From positions 7,420,501-7,484,500 of the forward strand of contig NC_081822.1 in the NCBI RefSeq assembly GCF_030704535.1: DNA of 64,000 nt. Reading direction: 5' to 3'. The translations under genes were made by a program, and so were the position numbers. The DNA comes from Vitis vinifera (lineage: Eukaryota > Streptophyta > Magnoliopsida > Vitales > Vitaceae). A model generated the notes under the pieces. That model saw only the letters and a program-made list of their open reading frames with translations, was not told where the DNA came from and did no database searches. Of the stretch, positions 35,528-47,929 are shown piece after piece. Each line of letters starts with the position of its first letter. Position 1 is the first letter of the stretch.

Positions 35528-38500
35528 TCAATGAGCTGGGAAAAACTTATTGAGTTTGAATGGCAGTGCATAAAATTCATCACTTCTCACATCTGAATTA
35601 TATGAACTGAACTTTCTCCACCAATGTGAGCCGCTATCGTTGCTACCACCATCTTTCCCCCAGGAAAGAGTGGTATCCAATAACAAAGCAATCATAGCAG
35701 CAACCGTCGCGTTTGACATGAAGATGACAGTCATCATGTCATTAAACTGTGGTTCAATGAAAAAACTGCATCAACAAATAATAGTGGCGAGCTATAACTG
35801 ATAGTAGCAGAAAGAAAGGGAACATGGTTTAGCTTCATTCAAGAGTATGTACCGGTCCAGAATTGGTGTGGACATGACCAGGTCTGGAACTTAGTTGATA
35901 TTCTTCTAAGTACTGTGGTATTGAAAAGCCCATGAAAATGGAGAAGCCTAGGATGAACTTTGTTCTGAAACTGTTGAGGTTACAGAACTGGAGAAATCCA
36001 AGCCCTGAAGAAACTGCACACAACATCATCGACCTCAGTGAAATCACAAAAGCAGTTTAGCATCTTCAATATCTACAGCATAAAAATTGACAGCAAACTC
36101 ATAGAAATATACAAAACTGAGCATGAGAAGTTGACATGTTTCTCAGTAGGGATCAGGCATGCTAGTCCAGTGAAATTGTCTAAGAAAAATTTTCAACACG
36201 GTTTATGAAAATTAATCACTGTAAATAAACTCAATATGGAAATCACAAGACAGTTGATATACCATCAGCAGAAGTAAACAATGATACTTACAAACATAGG
36301 CAAAGAAGACACAGTACAAAGCTGCTATGATTGGCAAAGGTATTGAGGCAAATACGGCTCCAAATTTTCCTGGTTATGGACATCAAGTACACAGAATGAG
36401 AAATAATTAAGAAATCTCAAATACAACACAGCAGTCCTAGTTGTAGGAACAGAATAAAGACTGCTTCACATTCTACTACGTGGCTCTCGATGTTTTCTAT
36501 TTGCCATGATTTTTTGAAACAGAAATAGTAGGTAATGGAAAATGAAAAATAAATCTTCTATTCAATTTCACAATTCTGGGTGCTGGTTTGCATTTTGTTT
36601 GCAAGAAAAGCATGGATTATAATTTTCAATTTCCAACCTCAATGCCTAGCCCTCAGCAATGATTTCAGTCCCAAACAAAAATATGTCTATAAGAACTCCT
36701 AGTTCAGAATAAGTAAATGTTAATCATGTGTTAACAACATGGAAGTGAAATTTTTTTACATAGGGAATGGTATATAGCATACCTAATACAGAGAAGAATA
36801 TCATAAACCCTGCTGATATTTGAATGACTCTTCGACTTCCAACTCTTGTCACTGCCAATAGCCCAACATTTTCTCTGTACAGAGAAGTATACTAATAAGA
36901 AATAATTTGGAAAGATACAAATGGTAGGAGTGGGAAACAATCTTTTCTGAAAACCCTGCTGCATTGTATGCGTGCAACTCCCTTCACCTAGGCTCAACTA
37001 TATGATTAGGACGACAAGGTACTTAATTTCTTCCTATCTGGATAACACCCTACCAAGGGTGTATCAAGATGAGTCAGGATTATCACACAAACTATAACCA
37101 TATATGATTATTTTACAAACGGTGTCTTTCAAGATTGAACAACACCCACCAATTCATTTCATTCTTGGATAGAACCCCATGGAGTGCGTAATAGGCAGTT
37201 TGCAGTTTCTAAGCATTCTAATGAAACCATTATGCATGTGTTTTTCTAGGCATTTTAGATTTTCAGAATCATCTGACTGGGTCAATATTGACAGATGATC
37301 TCCCAAGGTAGGGGCCAACTTTTATGCACAGTGAGTTAGATGTGGGCTTGTAGATGTCTCATTCAGCTTTCCTGAATTTGTTTTCAATCAGTCTTCTTAA
37401 AGTTCTCTTTTTCCTTACACTGATATGGTAGAGCCAGTTACAGCACCAAAAAAGCCATTTAGCAAAACTCCTATTCCCTGAAATTCAGAAAGATTCCTCA
37501 AATGATGATGACACAAAATTATGGAAACCAAAATCAAGAGAAATACAAGACTTATCCCAAGTGTGATAGAACTCATCCTACCAGCCAGCCAGCACCACGG
37601 CTGATAACAGATGGTGGTATGGGAGTGGCACTCCCATATCTTGATGTAGCAATAAATGTACCAGTGGACTGCAAAGAGCAAAGAGATAATGATCAAAGTT
37701 AGAAGAATTTTGTAGTTGTTTTAATATATCTGTTCACTCACAGTTTTGAAGAATTTTCATATGAGCTTGTAAGGATATGGGTTCACCCCCTTCATTCAAG
37801 AGAACAAAACCACCTTTCACTATCATCTATAAAAAAATCATCACAACTTGGGTCCTTATCTTTTTTCCGTGCATGTTTTGTTTACTAGAAAAACAGGGTA
37901 ACAGAGAAACTCGGATGCAATCTTCAGATTCAAAATTCACTGCTACTGGTCGATGCTCAAAAACGATATCTTATTTTGAAATATTGAAAACAAAATGTGA
38001 ATGTAACAAGCTCTTACTGTAGAATCTTACTACTCATCCTTACAAGTAAGAAGTTGTTAAATTCGCTAATAGAGAATATGATTATAGAATGAAATTATAT
38101 ACTAATCCCAATATTTTCCAAACAAAATGTTGAGAAATTGGTGCTGCATCAGCTATTTAATAAATAAGATCAATTGAGAAGCTCTATTGGGAGTGAACCT
38201 CAATAAGAGCAACAAAGGAAGCCGCCATCATTGCAAAAGCTTCTCCTGCATTAAAAGTGGGCGTCCCCCATTGAAATGGACTAGGAATTCGTATCCTGCA
38301 TGTGGTGAGACATCATAAGATAGTAAGATCTAATGTCAAGAACATTATCCAAAAGAAGGAAAAAAATAAGATCTAATGTCAAGAACATTTTCCATAAGAA
38401 GAAAACAAATATATGCTATGTTGCCAACAGGGTTTGTCTATACTGAAAGAACGGGGAAACCCCAGAAACGAAATGCAGACTTGCTCGAAAATGCTTCAAA

Positions 38501-41367
38501 AATATATTAGCCGGCATGTGAGCATTACATTATGTCATTTGAAATTACTGATTGAACAGCACAAATCAAACTACAAATGGGATTTTCTAATGGTACTATA
38601 AACAAGGAAAAAGCTTATGTGATATGCGTTTAGTTTGTATAAATGATCTTACCAAGGACTGCCACCAACGAGTCCAGAACGATCAGTGCGGCAGCTTATC
38701 TGGGTGTTCGGAGGTTTGCCATCATACACACCACTAGCAGTCAGAATGTGTGCATATGACCATACAATTGGGACTGAGAATAACATTGCATATCGGTCAT
38801 ATATGGCCCTCTTTGATTTCATAAAATGAGGAACATACTGCAAAAATGTCAACCACCCAGAACATTGCTCAGCATCATAATACATTTACAAAAGAAAATG
38901 CTCATCATTCTTCATATGCGATTTATTTAGCACATCATAGCTTGATGGTGGTCAAAGAAGTAGCCAAAGGTACAATACACATTCACCAACATGAGAGTTT
39001 ACCATATTGAGCTCAATGGAGAATGTAGAGCATGTAGACAGTTGAAACAAACCATTTTACATCGTCCCTAGAAACGGCCTCTCAAAAACAAGGATGGATT
39101 TTATCATTAATGCATCTACCAAGATCTTCTATCTATAAAGGTAACGAAATTGGATGGACACTATTCTCCAGTCTATTGAACTTGAAAAACATTCAACATT
39201 CATTATTCATCAATGTATTTATCAATGTAGTGTTTTCTAACAGAACTCCATCAATGGTAATGTACTTGCCTGTGAGATAAAAACCATCAAAATCAACTCT
39301 GGACATCCAACTTCAACACATCTCCCCAGCTACAAGGAAAAAACAAAATTGCAGAGAAAGTTCAAAGTTGATACAATTGCACATATAGATTGACCAAAAG
39401 TGTGATTTCTATTTGCAAAACACAGCTTCAGGAACAAGTTAAGCATCTTTGTAAATTGATATCCTATACGTGTAGGATTGCATTCATCATGAAATGATTC
39501 TCACAAAATAAATATAGCAGTTCAATTATTCACCTAATAATATGAACTTGAATAAATAGTTCAAAATTGTAAGAGAAGGCTGATTTAACATCATTCTCTC
39601 CTCAGAAGGGTTTTAGCCTTGGGGATCTCCAAGATAGAACCTGCACCACTGACAAACCTTATGAAAGGTAAGTCGTCCTCCCAGACAGACAGAACGCAAA
39701 GTTTCTATTACATCTGCTTCTTTTTTGAGCTAACTTTCACTACTGTCATGTCTGCTATGCTGATGGAGGAGATCATCTTTTGCAGGAATGGTGTTGTGTT
39801 GCCTGATCTGAATGCTTCTTGCTGATGGGACCTATGACATACTGGTTCAATGCCTATGGGCCAAACTGATATTGATATTTGGTGGTCTTGGAGCAGGTAC
39901 CACAACGACCACAGTGAAAAGGATTTATAATCTCATTATTTGACAATTGACATTACCAGGAAACTTTTAAACCAGACATGAAATCTTCAACCACGGGACG
40001 ATTTCCTCTTAATTTGAAAATTTTACATAATCAAGGCATTATAAAGAAAAACATACCATCAACCTAGTTAATTGACTTGTACATGTAAAACAAGCAACAA
40101 AGGAGCAATTCCATGATTGGTAATCTCAATACCGATGAATAGAAATGAAAATAGAATTCTCACCATCGGAAAACCAAGATGGTAGAGGCCAACTGCTGTG
40201 GAAGTTACAAGGGGAACTGCAGACAGTGGGCTAATCAACCTAAATGAGAGGGCAAAGAAACTTGGAGTCATAAAAAAAAAATTATATCTTGACAGGGGTA
40301 GGAGCAAAAACCCGGCATTTCTGGGGTAATTCACCTGACAACGTTTCTCCATAAGCCCAGGAAACCCACAATCATCTGGAAAAATGAAGTTGCAATTAAA
40401 GCACCCTGTATACCTCTCATTGTCTGTTCATACCTCTGAAAAATCACACATAAGGCCATGTCAGGGAAAAAGAAGGGCCAAACGTGAACAGATCCCATTG
40501 AAATAAACCTATAAAAAGGAAAAGAAAAATCTGTGAAATCAAAAACCTGACCTCAAGGGGATCTTCAAATTTATTATATCTCTTGGATAGGAGAATAGAA
40601 GTTGCAGGAACTAAAAATGCGTATGATCCCACAACCATATTTGGAAGTCGGGTTCCAAAGAAAGATTGCAAGAGTGTGTTGAGTCCTGAAACAAAGAGTA
40701 AGGTTTGAATTGCCCTTGCCTTTTCATCCTGTCATAGAAGAACACTCAAATTAACTGTATATTAGACAAATGCATCAACAAGAAGGAAAGAGGCATTATA
40801 ACAAAACATTGAAAAACAAAAAATCCTTACATTGCCACCACCCATTTGAGGAACTAATATACTGGGAATCAAAACAGTAATTCCAAGAGTCAAAAGATAA
40901 TGTTGAAAGCCCAACAAAATAGCTTCAGCTGCATCACACCAAAACAAACTATTAGCCCATGTAAGACGAATCAAGTAGACTCTATTGGGTTGCCAATAGA
41001 AGTTCAGAAAAGAAAATAAACCAAGGTTTCACCCTCATATATTTCCCGTTTCTCGGAATGTAGAAAGCAAAACCTCGTTTTATTGCAACTGTCTGATCAA
41101 GTTGGCACAATTTTTGGCATTTTCTGTGTCCCGACAACAGGAAATATAGACTTCAACAAGCTGTGATTTCTTTTTTCCTATTTGGTCAGGCAACCGCGGG
41201 GAACCAAAAGACATAAAAGTAAACTAAAACCAAAGAGCATATATAGAGAACGAACGCCACGGAGGAGGGCTGTTCATGCAATACTGAATGCCAGGGAGCT
41301 GTTCCAACACCGGATGCGGCTGCAAGTCGCCAGCACTGTCGCCACCCCCGGCAGCATCACCGGCCAT
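35528..41367 (-). CDS. Nucleobase-ascorbate transporter (NAT, xanthine/uracil permease family)
   Basis: Fourteen exons give a complete 533-residue protein: 41256-41367, 40831-40928, 40552-40728, 40335-40435, 40164-40239, 39270-39329, 38653-38837, 38199-38295, 37582-37668, 37419-37477, 36783-36874, 36292-36369, 35853-36013, 35528-35746. All junctions are in phase, and the intron after exon 6 has a GC donor (TCACAG/GCAAGT). NATs are polytopic plasma-membrane carriers for purines, uracil or related bases. Visible hallmarks are EAILLGFQHYLLTLGITVLI (first helix), QMGGGN, SGLNTLLQSFFGTRLP, SCRTDRSGL, FALSE-start-free GEAFAMM, the NAT signature ENVGLLAVTRVGSRR, and the C-terminal DEFYALPFKLNKFFP. 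Length and exon pattern match plant NATs. Substrate cannot be read from sequence. Confidence 0.95.
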
Positions 41368-42117
41368 GTCAATGCTAATGACAAGGACTATGAGATCAGA
41401 GACTTAAGAGTAGAATTAATAGTACCAAAAAATGGGGCATGGCATGCTGTGATTCTCTTTTGCATTCCATTTGACGAGCGTGCCGTTACTCTTTTATTGT
41501 TGTTACCACTATTAATTATTCTTTTATTTAGTATATTCATTTGTAGAGTCAAATCTCTTGTTTACCTCTTCAAAACAGAACCCAGAGAGATTTTGATTTG
41601 AACCCAATCCAAGAATGGCAAGATCTTGAATGAGCAATATTTTGAGGGTCATCAATGGTTAAGATTTTGTCCCACAAATGATTTAGTAGTTGAAAAACGA
41701 AAACAGTAATACAAAGTTTCAGAGAATATAAAAGGATAGAAGCTTCATGTTATTTAAATTTCTTATCAGGGTATTGATATTCCATTGTTGATGCTGTAAC
41801 GGAAATGGAACTAATGACCAGCATATAATCATCAATTATTTTGGTCAAACCCAAGGGAAGAGCAATGATTAACGAACTCCTTTTGAAAAAAAAAGATATA
41901 AACATATTTGAAATTTGATATTATATTTGTCATTTTCATCATGGCTCCTTTAATTCCAGGCATAAATGACTTCTAATAGCAAATCAGGAGAATCAAAATA
42001 CAATCAACATGGTGATCTTGTCTGAGGTGGGATCCATTTCATCCTTTCCATTGTTATTGAAGTAGTTTCATGTCATATTTATTCTATTTATGGTTGGATA
42101 AATTTAAAAAAAATAAA

Positions 42118-42179
<62 letters not shown>

Positions 42180-42304
42180 TCTGTTTGGGTGGGAGAATTC
42201 ACCTTGACAGATGGGTACTTAGTCAGTGTTGGGGATTATAGCCGTACTGAATTCAAATAAGGTTTTTCAAATACTGAAGTCAAGCATTCTGAATTCTCTC
42301 ACAA
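41368..42304. other. Upstream of the transporter gene
   Basis: No gene. The plus-strand frame at 41182-41601 is the antisense shadow of transporter exon 1. The transporter promoter should lie in the first few hundred bases. A long (AT)n tract occupies 42122-42177. Confidence 0.6.
42122..42177. repeat. (AT)n microsatellite
   Basis: About 28 uninterrupted AT dinucleotides, likely to be length-variable and able to extrude a cruciform. Confidence 0.97.
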
Positions 42305-42485
42305 CCTCGTAGCAATATAGCCACAAGTATAGGCATTTGGCTGACAACCATATAAACCCATTTCACGAAAAAACTTAATTGCTTCATCAACTTCAAAACA
42401 TCTGGAGTATGCTTCTATGATCATATTCTGACCAAATGTATCTAACACTTTCATTTGTTCGGTTGACAGACTGGCTTTGACAGCA
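42305..42485 (-). pseudogene. PPR gene fragment, copy of the 45.5-46.7 kb gene
   Basis: About 180 bp aligns with 45893-46083 of the intact PPR gene and still reads NMIIEAYSRCFEVDEAI and FREMGLYGCQPNAYT. A short internal deletion removes the equivalent of SGVIP, and both sides end abruptly. It has no start codon or promoter. It lies about 3.2 kb downstream of the parent gene in the same orientation. Confidence 0.9.
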
Positions 42486-42580
42486 AACACAACACAAGTA
42501 GAAGAAAATTCAGTGGCCGATCTAAAGATGATTTCACAGCTAAAACAAGGAAACAAAGGCTTTGTGTGACTAAAATAGTT

Positions 42581-42860
42581 TTGAAAAATAGTTTTTAGAA
42601 ACAGTTTTTAAAACCTATTCTCTAATGTTTTGTACAATAAAAGTATTTTTAAAAACTTGAAATGTTTTAAAATTATTTTTTAATATTTTTATACTTAATA
42701 TTTTATTTTTAATTATTTTTCATATTTATATAATTATTTTTTAAAACAACTTTCAAAAAATAAGTAAAAACAATTAAAAATAACTAAAAAATATCATCTA
42801 AAAACACCTAATTTTTTATTTTTAGAAACAAAAAATAAAAAACAGTTTTCTGATTACTCA
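42581..42860. mobile_element. AT-rich MITE, copy 2
   Basis: Collinear with the element at 34848-35223, with related ends (GAAAAATAGTTTTTAGAAAC at the left; ...AACAGTTTTCTGATTA at the right). It is non-coding and sits between the PPR fragment and the duplicated block. Confidence 0.55.
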
Positions 42861-42889
42861 AGAGGTTCACTGGTCATATATAGGAACCA

Positions 42890-45500
42890 GAAGTAGACAA
42901 GACTAATAATCTGTTCAGAGAGAGGAAAACAGAGAGACTTTAGTTTTTAAATTTGGATCACCTGAAGATAAAACATGGGTCAATCATGCTAGCTACCATA
43001 TCATTTGCCATGTCTATTAATGTTTTTAAAGATTTTTGGAATTACCTGCAACCTAGAATTTGCGGTCTTCCATATGTTAGCCGGCCTTTATCTAAGGCAA
43101 AATCTGGTTTTAGTAAGAGACAAAGTGCACAAGGTTGACGGAGGACCCTGAAACAAATGCAAGCCCCTAAACTGACTGGAAATCTACAGCAAGAGACATA
43201 TAACTACAGTATGCACATTTGATTTGGAGAGTTTATTAAGAAATATACTCTAAGCCTGAATCAATAGACCACCAAGAAGCAATGAAATTACACCACCAAA
43301 CAATAATATTAATCCAAAGCCTTCCACCCAACCAGCGCAAAATAAAACTTGCTCCTATGATCCAGCTTGTTAAAATCCATATCTTCAGTCAAGATGTGAT
43401 TCTAAAACTAATGTAAATTTCAAAAATGCTAATTTTCTTCCTTACTGTTGGTACCACTCAGAATTCCCTCTTTAATCTGGATGCATGCTATCTATGTCAC
43501 CTCCAATCATCTTTCCTCTTCTGGGTTCCTAATCTATGATATTGTGTTTCTAACATTCACTTTTGGATTTTAATCATCACAAAAGTGATGAAAGTTTTTT
43601 CATCATTTTTCTTCTTGGGGCCATGGGGGTAGTTTTCATGTCATTCCAACAAACACTATAAGCACCCATAATTTAGCATACACTAAAGAGATTTGGAACT
43701 CTTCTTCACTCCTCTCCCGCTGCAGTCTGCTGGGAACTTGGACTTTCCAATTTCACCATAATGGCAATATTACAGTTCTGAATTTTATTGAACTAAAGTT
43801 GTAAGGGAACTTGAGTTACCTAAGTGCAATGGGTTGGAATCCCACAATTTATTATCACTCTTATAGGATATATTTCTTGGTACTTGAAGCAATACAATCT
43901 ATCATAGAGCACGGACTCTGTCCTTGAATAAATTTGTTAGGTGAACGAGACAGGATTATTGAGCTCACAAAGGCCTTTCAAAAATATAAGATGCAATTCT
44001 TAGCATGTAAAATTAAGTTATTTCAAAAAAATAATCATGATAGATAATGATCTTAGACATCAATTAATCTCCACAAATTCTAAGTTTGAATGGATGCTCC
44101 ATACCGATGTCACAGCCAACAGGCTTTAAATTGGCAGTATGAGGACCCTCCGAAAATTTAAACTTGGGAATTTGAATGGATCCCTCATGATATTTTGAGA
44201 CAATGAAAATTCTGTTCACAAATATGGTAAAAAAAACTATTCAAATTAAGTTACAGCTGTATCAGACACATCTTAAAGAAAGCTATTTCACATTGTATTC
44301 TCAGACACTATAATATTAGTTTTCTTAACACTTTCTACCCTAATTGCTCTTCAAATCCTCTTACTTCCCCAGGGAAGCTTTGAACAATCAGTAACCCCAA
44401 GCTTTAATGAAAACTAGAAACCAGAACACAATGAAAACTCAGAATTTTTCTCAATAACACAACATTTATATGGTAAACTGCAGGACAAAGCTATTGCAGG
44501 AGCACAGAAATGCAGAAAGTAAACTTAAACCCAGAGTATTTCACAATCATATGACATTCATAAGGTTAAGCAGATGCTAAAGGTTTACAGAAGGACAGAA
44601 AATGCAATAGCCATTCAAGTAACTTTAACTCTGGCTGCCAGAACCACCTGAGCTGTCTCCTTTTCTGACCCAAACGAGGCCAGCACCAGTTGCCTTCTGG
44701 CGACTGAAACTTCGAGAAAATGCTGGATTCCACCGATGACCACTCACATCAGTGGATGCTGATCCTCCTACTTTCTCAGGCTTTATTGAGAGTTTCTCCA
44801 TTCTCTGGCACATCCCAGCCATCTGATTCACCCTACCTCGAAATTTCTCTTCATTTCCATTTCTCGATACTTGCTGGACTGTACCTCCAGCCAGTTCCTC
44901 CTCTGCACTTGGCTTCTTCCATGCCTCGACCCTCCTAAGGTCTTCCTTGATCTTCAACTCCTGCTTCTGAGCACTCACCTTGATCTCTCTGTGACCCTTT
45001 TGGAGTTCTGAACCTTCTGGCTTCTGGGAGCTTACCTTGACCACCCAGTGATATTTGTTCCATTTTGGGCGGAACTGAGGCGGAGCCATAAATCTAGAAG
45101 CAGTTGTGTTTTGGATCCCCTCTTTCTCTTCTCTAGGTTTATGTAAGTCCCCCTTTTGTTCTTGCTCCTTGTTCTGCTGTTGCTCTTGTTCTCTCATCCA
45201 GCGCTCCTTCAGTTGAATGATTGAGATATAGTTGGATGGAAGCGATGGATACCTTTTCCTGGCATCCCCCATTGCTCCAATTCCCCAATGATTTCAGAGA
45301 AGGTGAAGCTGTACAATCAATCAAACAGCCCTTATATAATCTCACAGGCAGACTGCTTAGGGCTCCGAGGGGAGAGGCAATGTCCTTTTTCCTTTCTAAT
45401 CAAACAAATCGAATCAAATGGTATCAAAATCGTGAACAATAACAGAACTGCCATTCTGAATCTGCACTACTGTCTGTGGTTAACATCAGTCAGTACCTTA
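42890..45500. repeat. Segmental duplication, left copy
   Basis: This block aligns in the same orientation with 55840-57850. Shared segments run from GGAAAACAGAGAGA-CTTTAG at its left, through GACTGGAAATCTAC and AGAAATATACTC, across the uncharacterised gene and into its upstream region (AACAATAACAGAACTGCCAT against AACAATAACGGGACTGCCAT). Insertions and deletions are many, so the event is old. It carries one member of each paralogous gene pair. Confidence 0.85.
44625..45272 (-). CDS. Uncharacterised plant protein, lysine/glutamate/glutamine-rich, paralogue 1
   Basis: A single-exon 215-codon protein. The conserved N-terminus YPSLPSNYISIIQLKERW (residues 8-25) is followed by a charged, coiled-coil-like, Gln/Glu-rich region, a variable middle with QKPE-type repeats, AEEELAGGTVQQVS, an RVNQMAGMCQRMEKLSI helix, and the C-terminal KATGAGLVWVRKG. 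No enzymatic domain, signal peptide or membrane segment is visible; a nuclear or nucleic-acid-associated role is conceivable but unproven. The start is set by agreement with the paralogue at 57611. It lacks about 80 residues of the paralogue's middle. It lies 275 bp downstream of the PPR gene on the same strand. I do not recognise a named family. Confidence 0.8.
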   Translation of the reverse strand: MGDARKRYPSLPSNYISIIQLKERWMREQEQQQNKEQEQKGDLHKPREEKEGIQNTTASRFMAPPQFRPKWNKYHWVVKVSSQKPEGSELQKGHREIKVSAQKQELKIKEDLRRVEAWKKPSAEEELAGGTVQQVSRNGNEEKFRGRVNQMAGMCQRMEKLSIKPEKVGGSASTDVSGHRWNPAFSRSFSRQKATGAGLVWVRKGDSSGGSGSQS

Positions 45501-45546
45501 ACCACTCAACATACAAAAGTGAGCGGAAGAATGAAGTGTAATACAT

Positions 45547-46728
45547 CTACTCCTGACTCAAAAAATGCAACCCTTTCACCAAGGTCTTGTAAGTCTTCTC
45601 TCCCATCCAAGCATCCTTCTTCCTCAAATCTTCAAGAAGTTCAAAAGCATCATTGCACTTTCCTTCCCTGGACAATCCTTCTAAGAGTGTTTTATAAGTT
45701 AACAAATCAGGAGCCATAGAATTACCCAACATATCAAACAAAATCTTCGTAGCTTCTTCAAATCTCCTCTCCATTGAAAGACTACAAATCAGAATCACGT
45801 AGGTACTACTACTAGGCACCAAATCTTTACTCCTCATTTCCCTATAAAACCCCAAACCCTGACTCACCCTCCCCTTTTCACACAACCCATTGGCAATATA
45901 GCCATAAGTATAGGCATTTGGCTCGCAACCATACAAACCCATTTCACGAAAAACCCTAATTGCTTCATCAACTTCAAGACACTTGGAGTATGCTTTAATA
46001 ATCATATTCAAAGCAAATGTATCTGGTATTACGCCTGACACCTTCATTTGTTTGGTTAATGAACGGACAGCATGCAAATAAACATAGCATACAGTCAATT
46101 TGTTGAATTTCCTAAGAAGGGCATTCAACAACAATGTGTAGGTTTCCAAAGAGGGCTTACAATCCTCGGAATTCAACATTTTCTTGTAAACATCGAACGC
46201 ACGATTAAAAAGAAATTTACGACCGCAACAAAATCGAATAATAGAATTGTAGAGGGGCACACTGACAGAGCATGCACCGGCAATGACTTCCTCAATTAGG
46301 GTTTCGGCATGCCTGAAGCGCTTACCGGAGACAGCAATTTTTATCATAGTGAGATAGGTGACATGGTTGTGCCTGTAGCCGCGCTGTTGACCTGTCCACC
46401 GAAAAATGTCGAGGGCAAGATCGGGGTCCGATTGAGCTCGCAAAGCCTCGTCGACATCGGAGGGTGAGAAACCGGGTTTGAGCATGTGGATCCACGATTC
46501 GAATTGCATTTGTAGAGGGGTTGGGGTTTTAGGATTTGGGGATTGGGGCGGTGGGATTAGGGTTTCAGGGTCAGCATCGGAGCAAATAAAGCGATGAAGG
46601 TGTGTTCCAATAGGGGATGAGTAGGGTAGTAAGAAAAGCTGGTTTGATAAAGAAAAACAGAGAGGTATTGAAAAAGGAGGACGGCAGAGTCGAGAAGACT
46701 TTCTGAGACTGGCGGCCAAGAAGCCCAT
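45547..46728 (-). CDS. Mitochondrial P-class PPR protein, At3g25210-like
   Basis: An intact single-exon frame of 393 codons. Residues 1-50 are rich in Arg, Ser and hydrophobics with few acids, as in a mitochondrial presequence. FESWIHMLKPGFSPSDVDEA follows, then LDIFRWTGQQRGYRHNHVTY and about seven 35-residue repeats, including GVIPDTFALNMIIKAYSKCL, ALYG-type GLYGCEPNAYTYGYIANGLC, LVPSSSTYVILICSLSMERR and MAPDLLTYKTLLEGLSREGK. PPR proteins bind organellar RNA; P-class members act in RNA stabilisation, splicing or translation. No E or DYW domain is present, so editing-site deamination is unlikely. Similarity over the whole length to Arabidopsis At3g25210 is from memory. A fragment of this gene lies at 42.3 kb. 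Confidence 0.92.
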   Translation of the reverse strand: MGFLAASLRKSSRLCRPPFSIPLCFSLSNQLFLLPYSSPIGTHLHRFICSDADPETLIPPPQSPNPKTPTPLQMQFESWIHMLKPGFSPSDVDEALRAQSDPDLALDIFRWTGQQRGYRHNHVTYLTMIKIAVSGKRFRHAETLIEEVIAGACSVSVPLYNSIIRFCCGRKFLFNRAFDVYKKMLNSEDCKPSLETYTLLLNALLRKFNKLTVCYVYLHAVRSLTKQMKVSGVIPDTFALNMIIKAYSKCLEVDEAIRVFREMGLYGCEPNAYTYGYIANGLCEKGRVSQGLGFYREMRSKDLVPSSSTYVILICSLSMERRFEEATKILFDMLGNSMAPDLLTYKTLLEGLSREGKCNDAFELLEDLRKKDAWMGEKTYKTLVKGLHFLSQE

Positions 46729-47374
46729 GATTGCCTCTCCCCAATGTTTCTCGGTAACTATAATCTAATAAAGGATGCATCCAAGGTTAGCCGCAGGAGC
46801 CGAGGAAGACGAAGAGGAAGTTCCTCTCTATGAGTGGCAAGGAACTTAATATGGCATAGAGACGACGTCGTTTAAGGCAATTCCGCAATTTCCACTAGTA
46901 GGGAACCAACGGTGAAAATTAAACGACGTCGTCCTGCTTGACTTCTTAAATAATACAAGCCGCGATTTTGGTGACCCAAGTTAGACCTAGCGATGGGCGC
47001 AGAGCCCACAACGATGCTAGTACGGTGATTCAACAAATCCTCGAAAATTTGTTCCAAATTTCATTGAATTATAATTGGTTCAAGGGTTGAAAATAATTCT
47101 CATATTTATCCATCCAGCAACCCTTGTCATATTTTTTCTTAAATTGTAGTATTTTTTTTTATTGAAAATTACCTCATTACATAAATATGTTTTACCATTT
47201 TAAGTATTTATATATAATTTTTTTTAAAAAATATTACTTTTATGAGCAGCAAAAGTTATTATAAAGATTATAAAAAATATTATGATAAAGATTTTGTTTA
47301 AGGCATTAGTATATTAGAGAAATTTAATTATAATTAATTTTAAAAAAATGTACTTTTGACATAAAGAATTTAAT
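46729..47374. other. Upstream of the PPR gene and AT-rich spacer
   Basis: 46.73-47.0 kb is relatively GC-rich and includes two ACGACGTCGT palindromes (near 46862 and 46923), possible promoter elements for the PPR gene. The rest is A/T-rich and merges into a diverged repeat that reappears at 52.13 kb beyond MULE-C. Confidence 0.5.
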
Positions 47375-47929
47375 TGTAACGGTTATTTGGTTAAAATAAC
47401 AATCATATTTGTAAAACTAACTCATCTTTTGAAAAACATAAAAAAATGATATGGATAAATGCCCTTTCTTTTTATTTCCCTAAAACACAAACTTTTTCTT
47501 TATTTTATATATTATTTTTTTGCTTTTTTATTCGATCATCTTTTTGCTCTTTTTTGTTTGTGTGAGAAATAAAAAAAAAAATCTAATTTCTCATTGTTCT
47601 TTCATCTATTCTTCATTGTTGGCCACAAAAAGATGTTAAGAGATGTAAGCAACCAACATTTTTTTTTTTAATATTATCAATTATTTTATTTTATTTTTTG
47701 TTTCCTCCATAATAAAGAAATTTGAAACCTCATTACACTATTGTAAGCAAAAAACGGAGACTTCACTGTTAGCATGGAAAGAGAGTTTAGAAAGGTGAAA
47801 AAGCAAAAAATTAGTCCAAATAAAAGTTGAAAAGCTTTATTCATATGAGAAGGGATTCAAGTAGTAAAACAACTTAAATACTAGAAATTCACAGCATCAT
47901 GAATATAGAAAATGATTTTATTTTCACTT

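Noticed and set aside
41182-41601. Plus-strand 139-codon frame
   Set aside because: Antisense to the first exon of the transporter gene, which has clear protein similarity on the minus strand.
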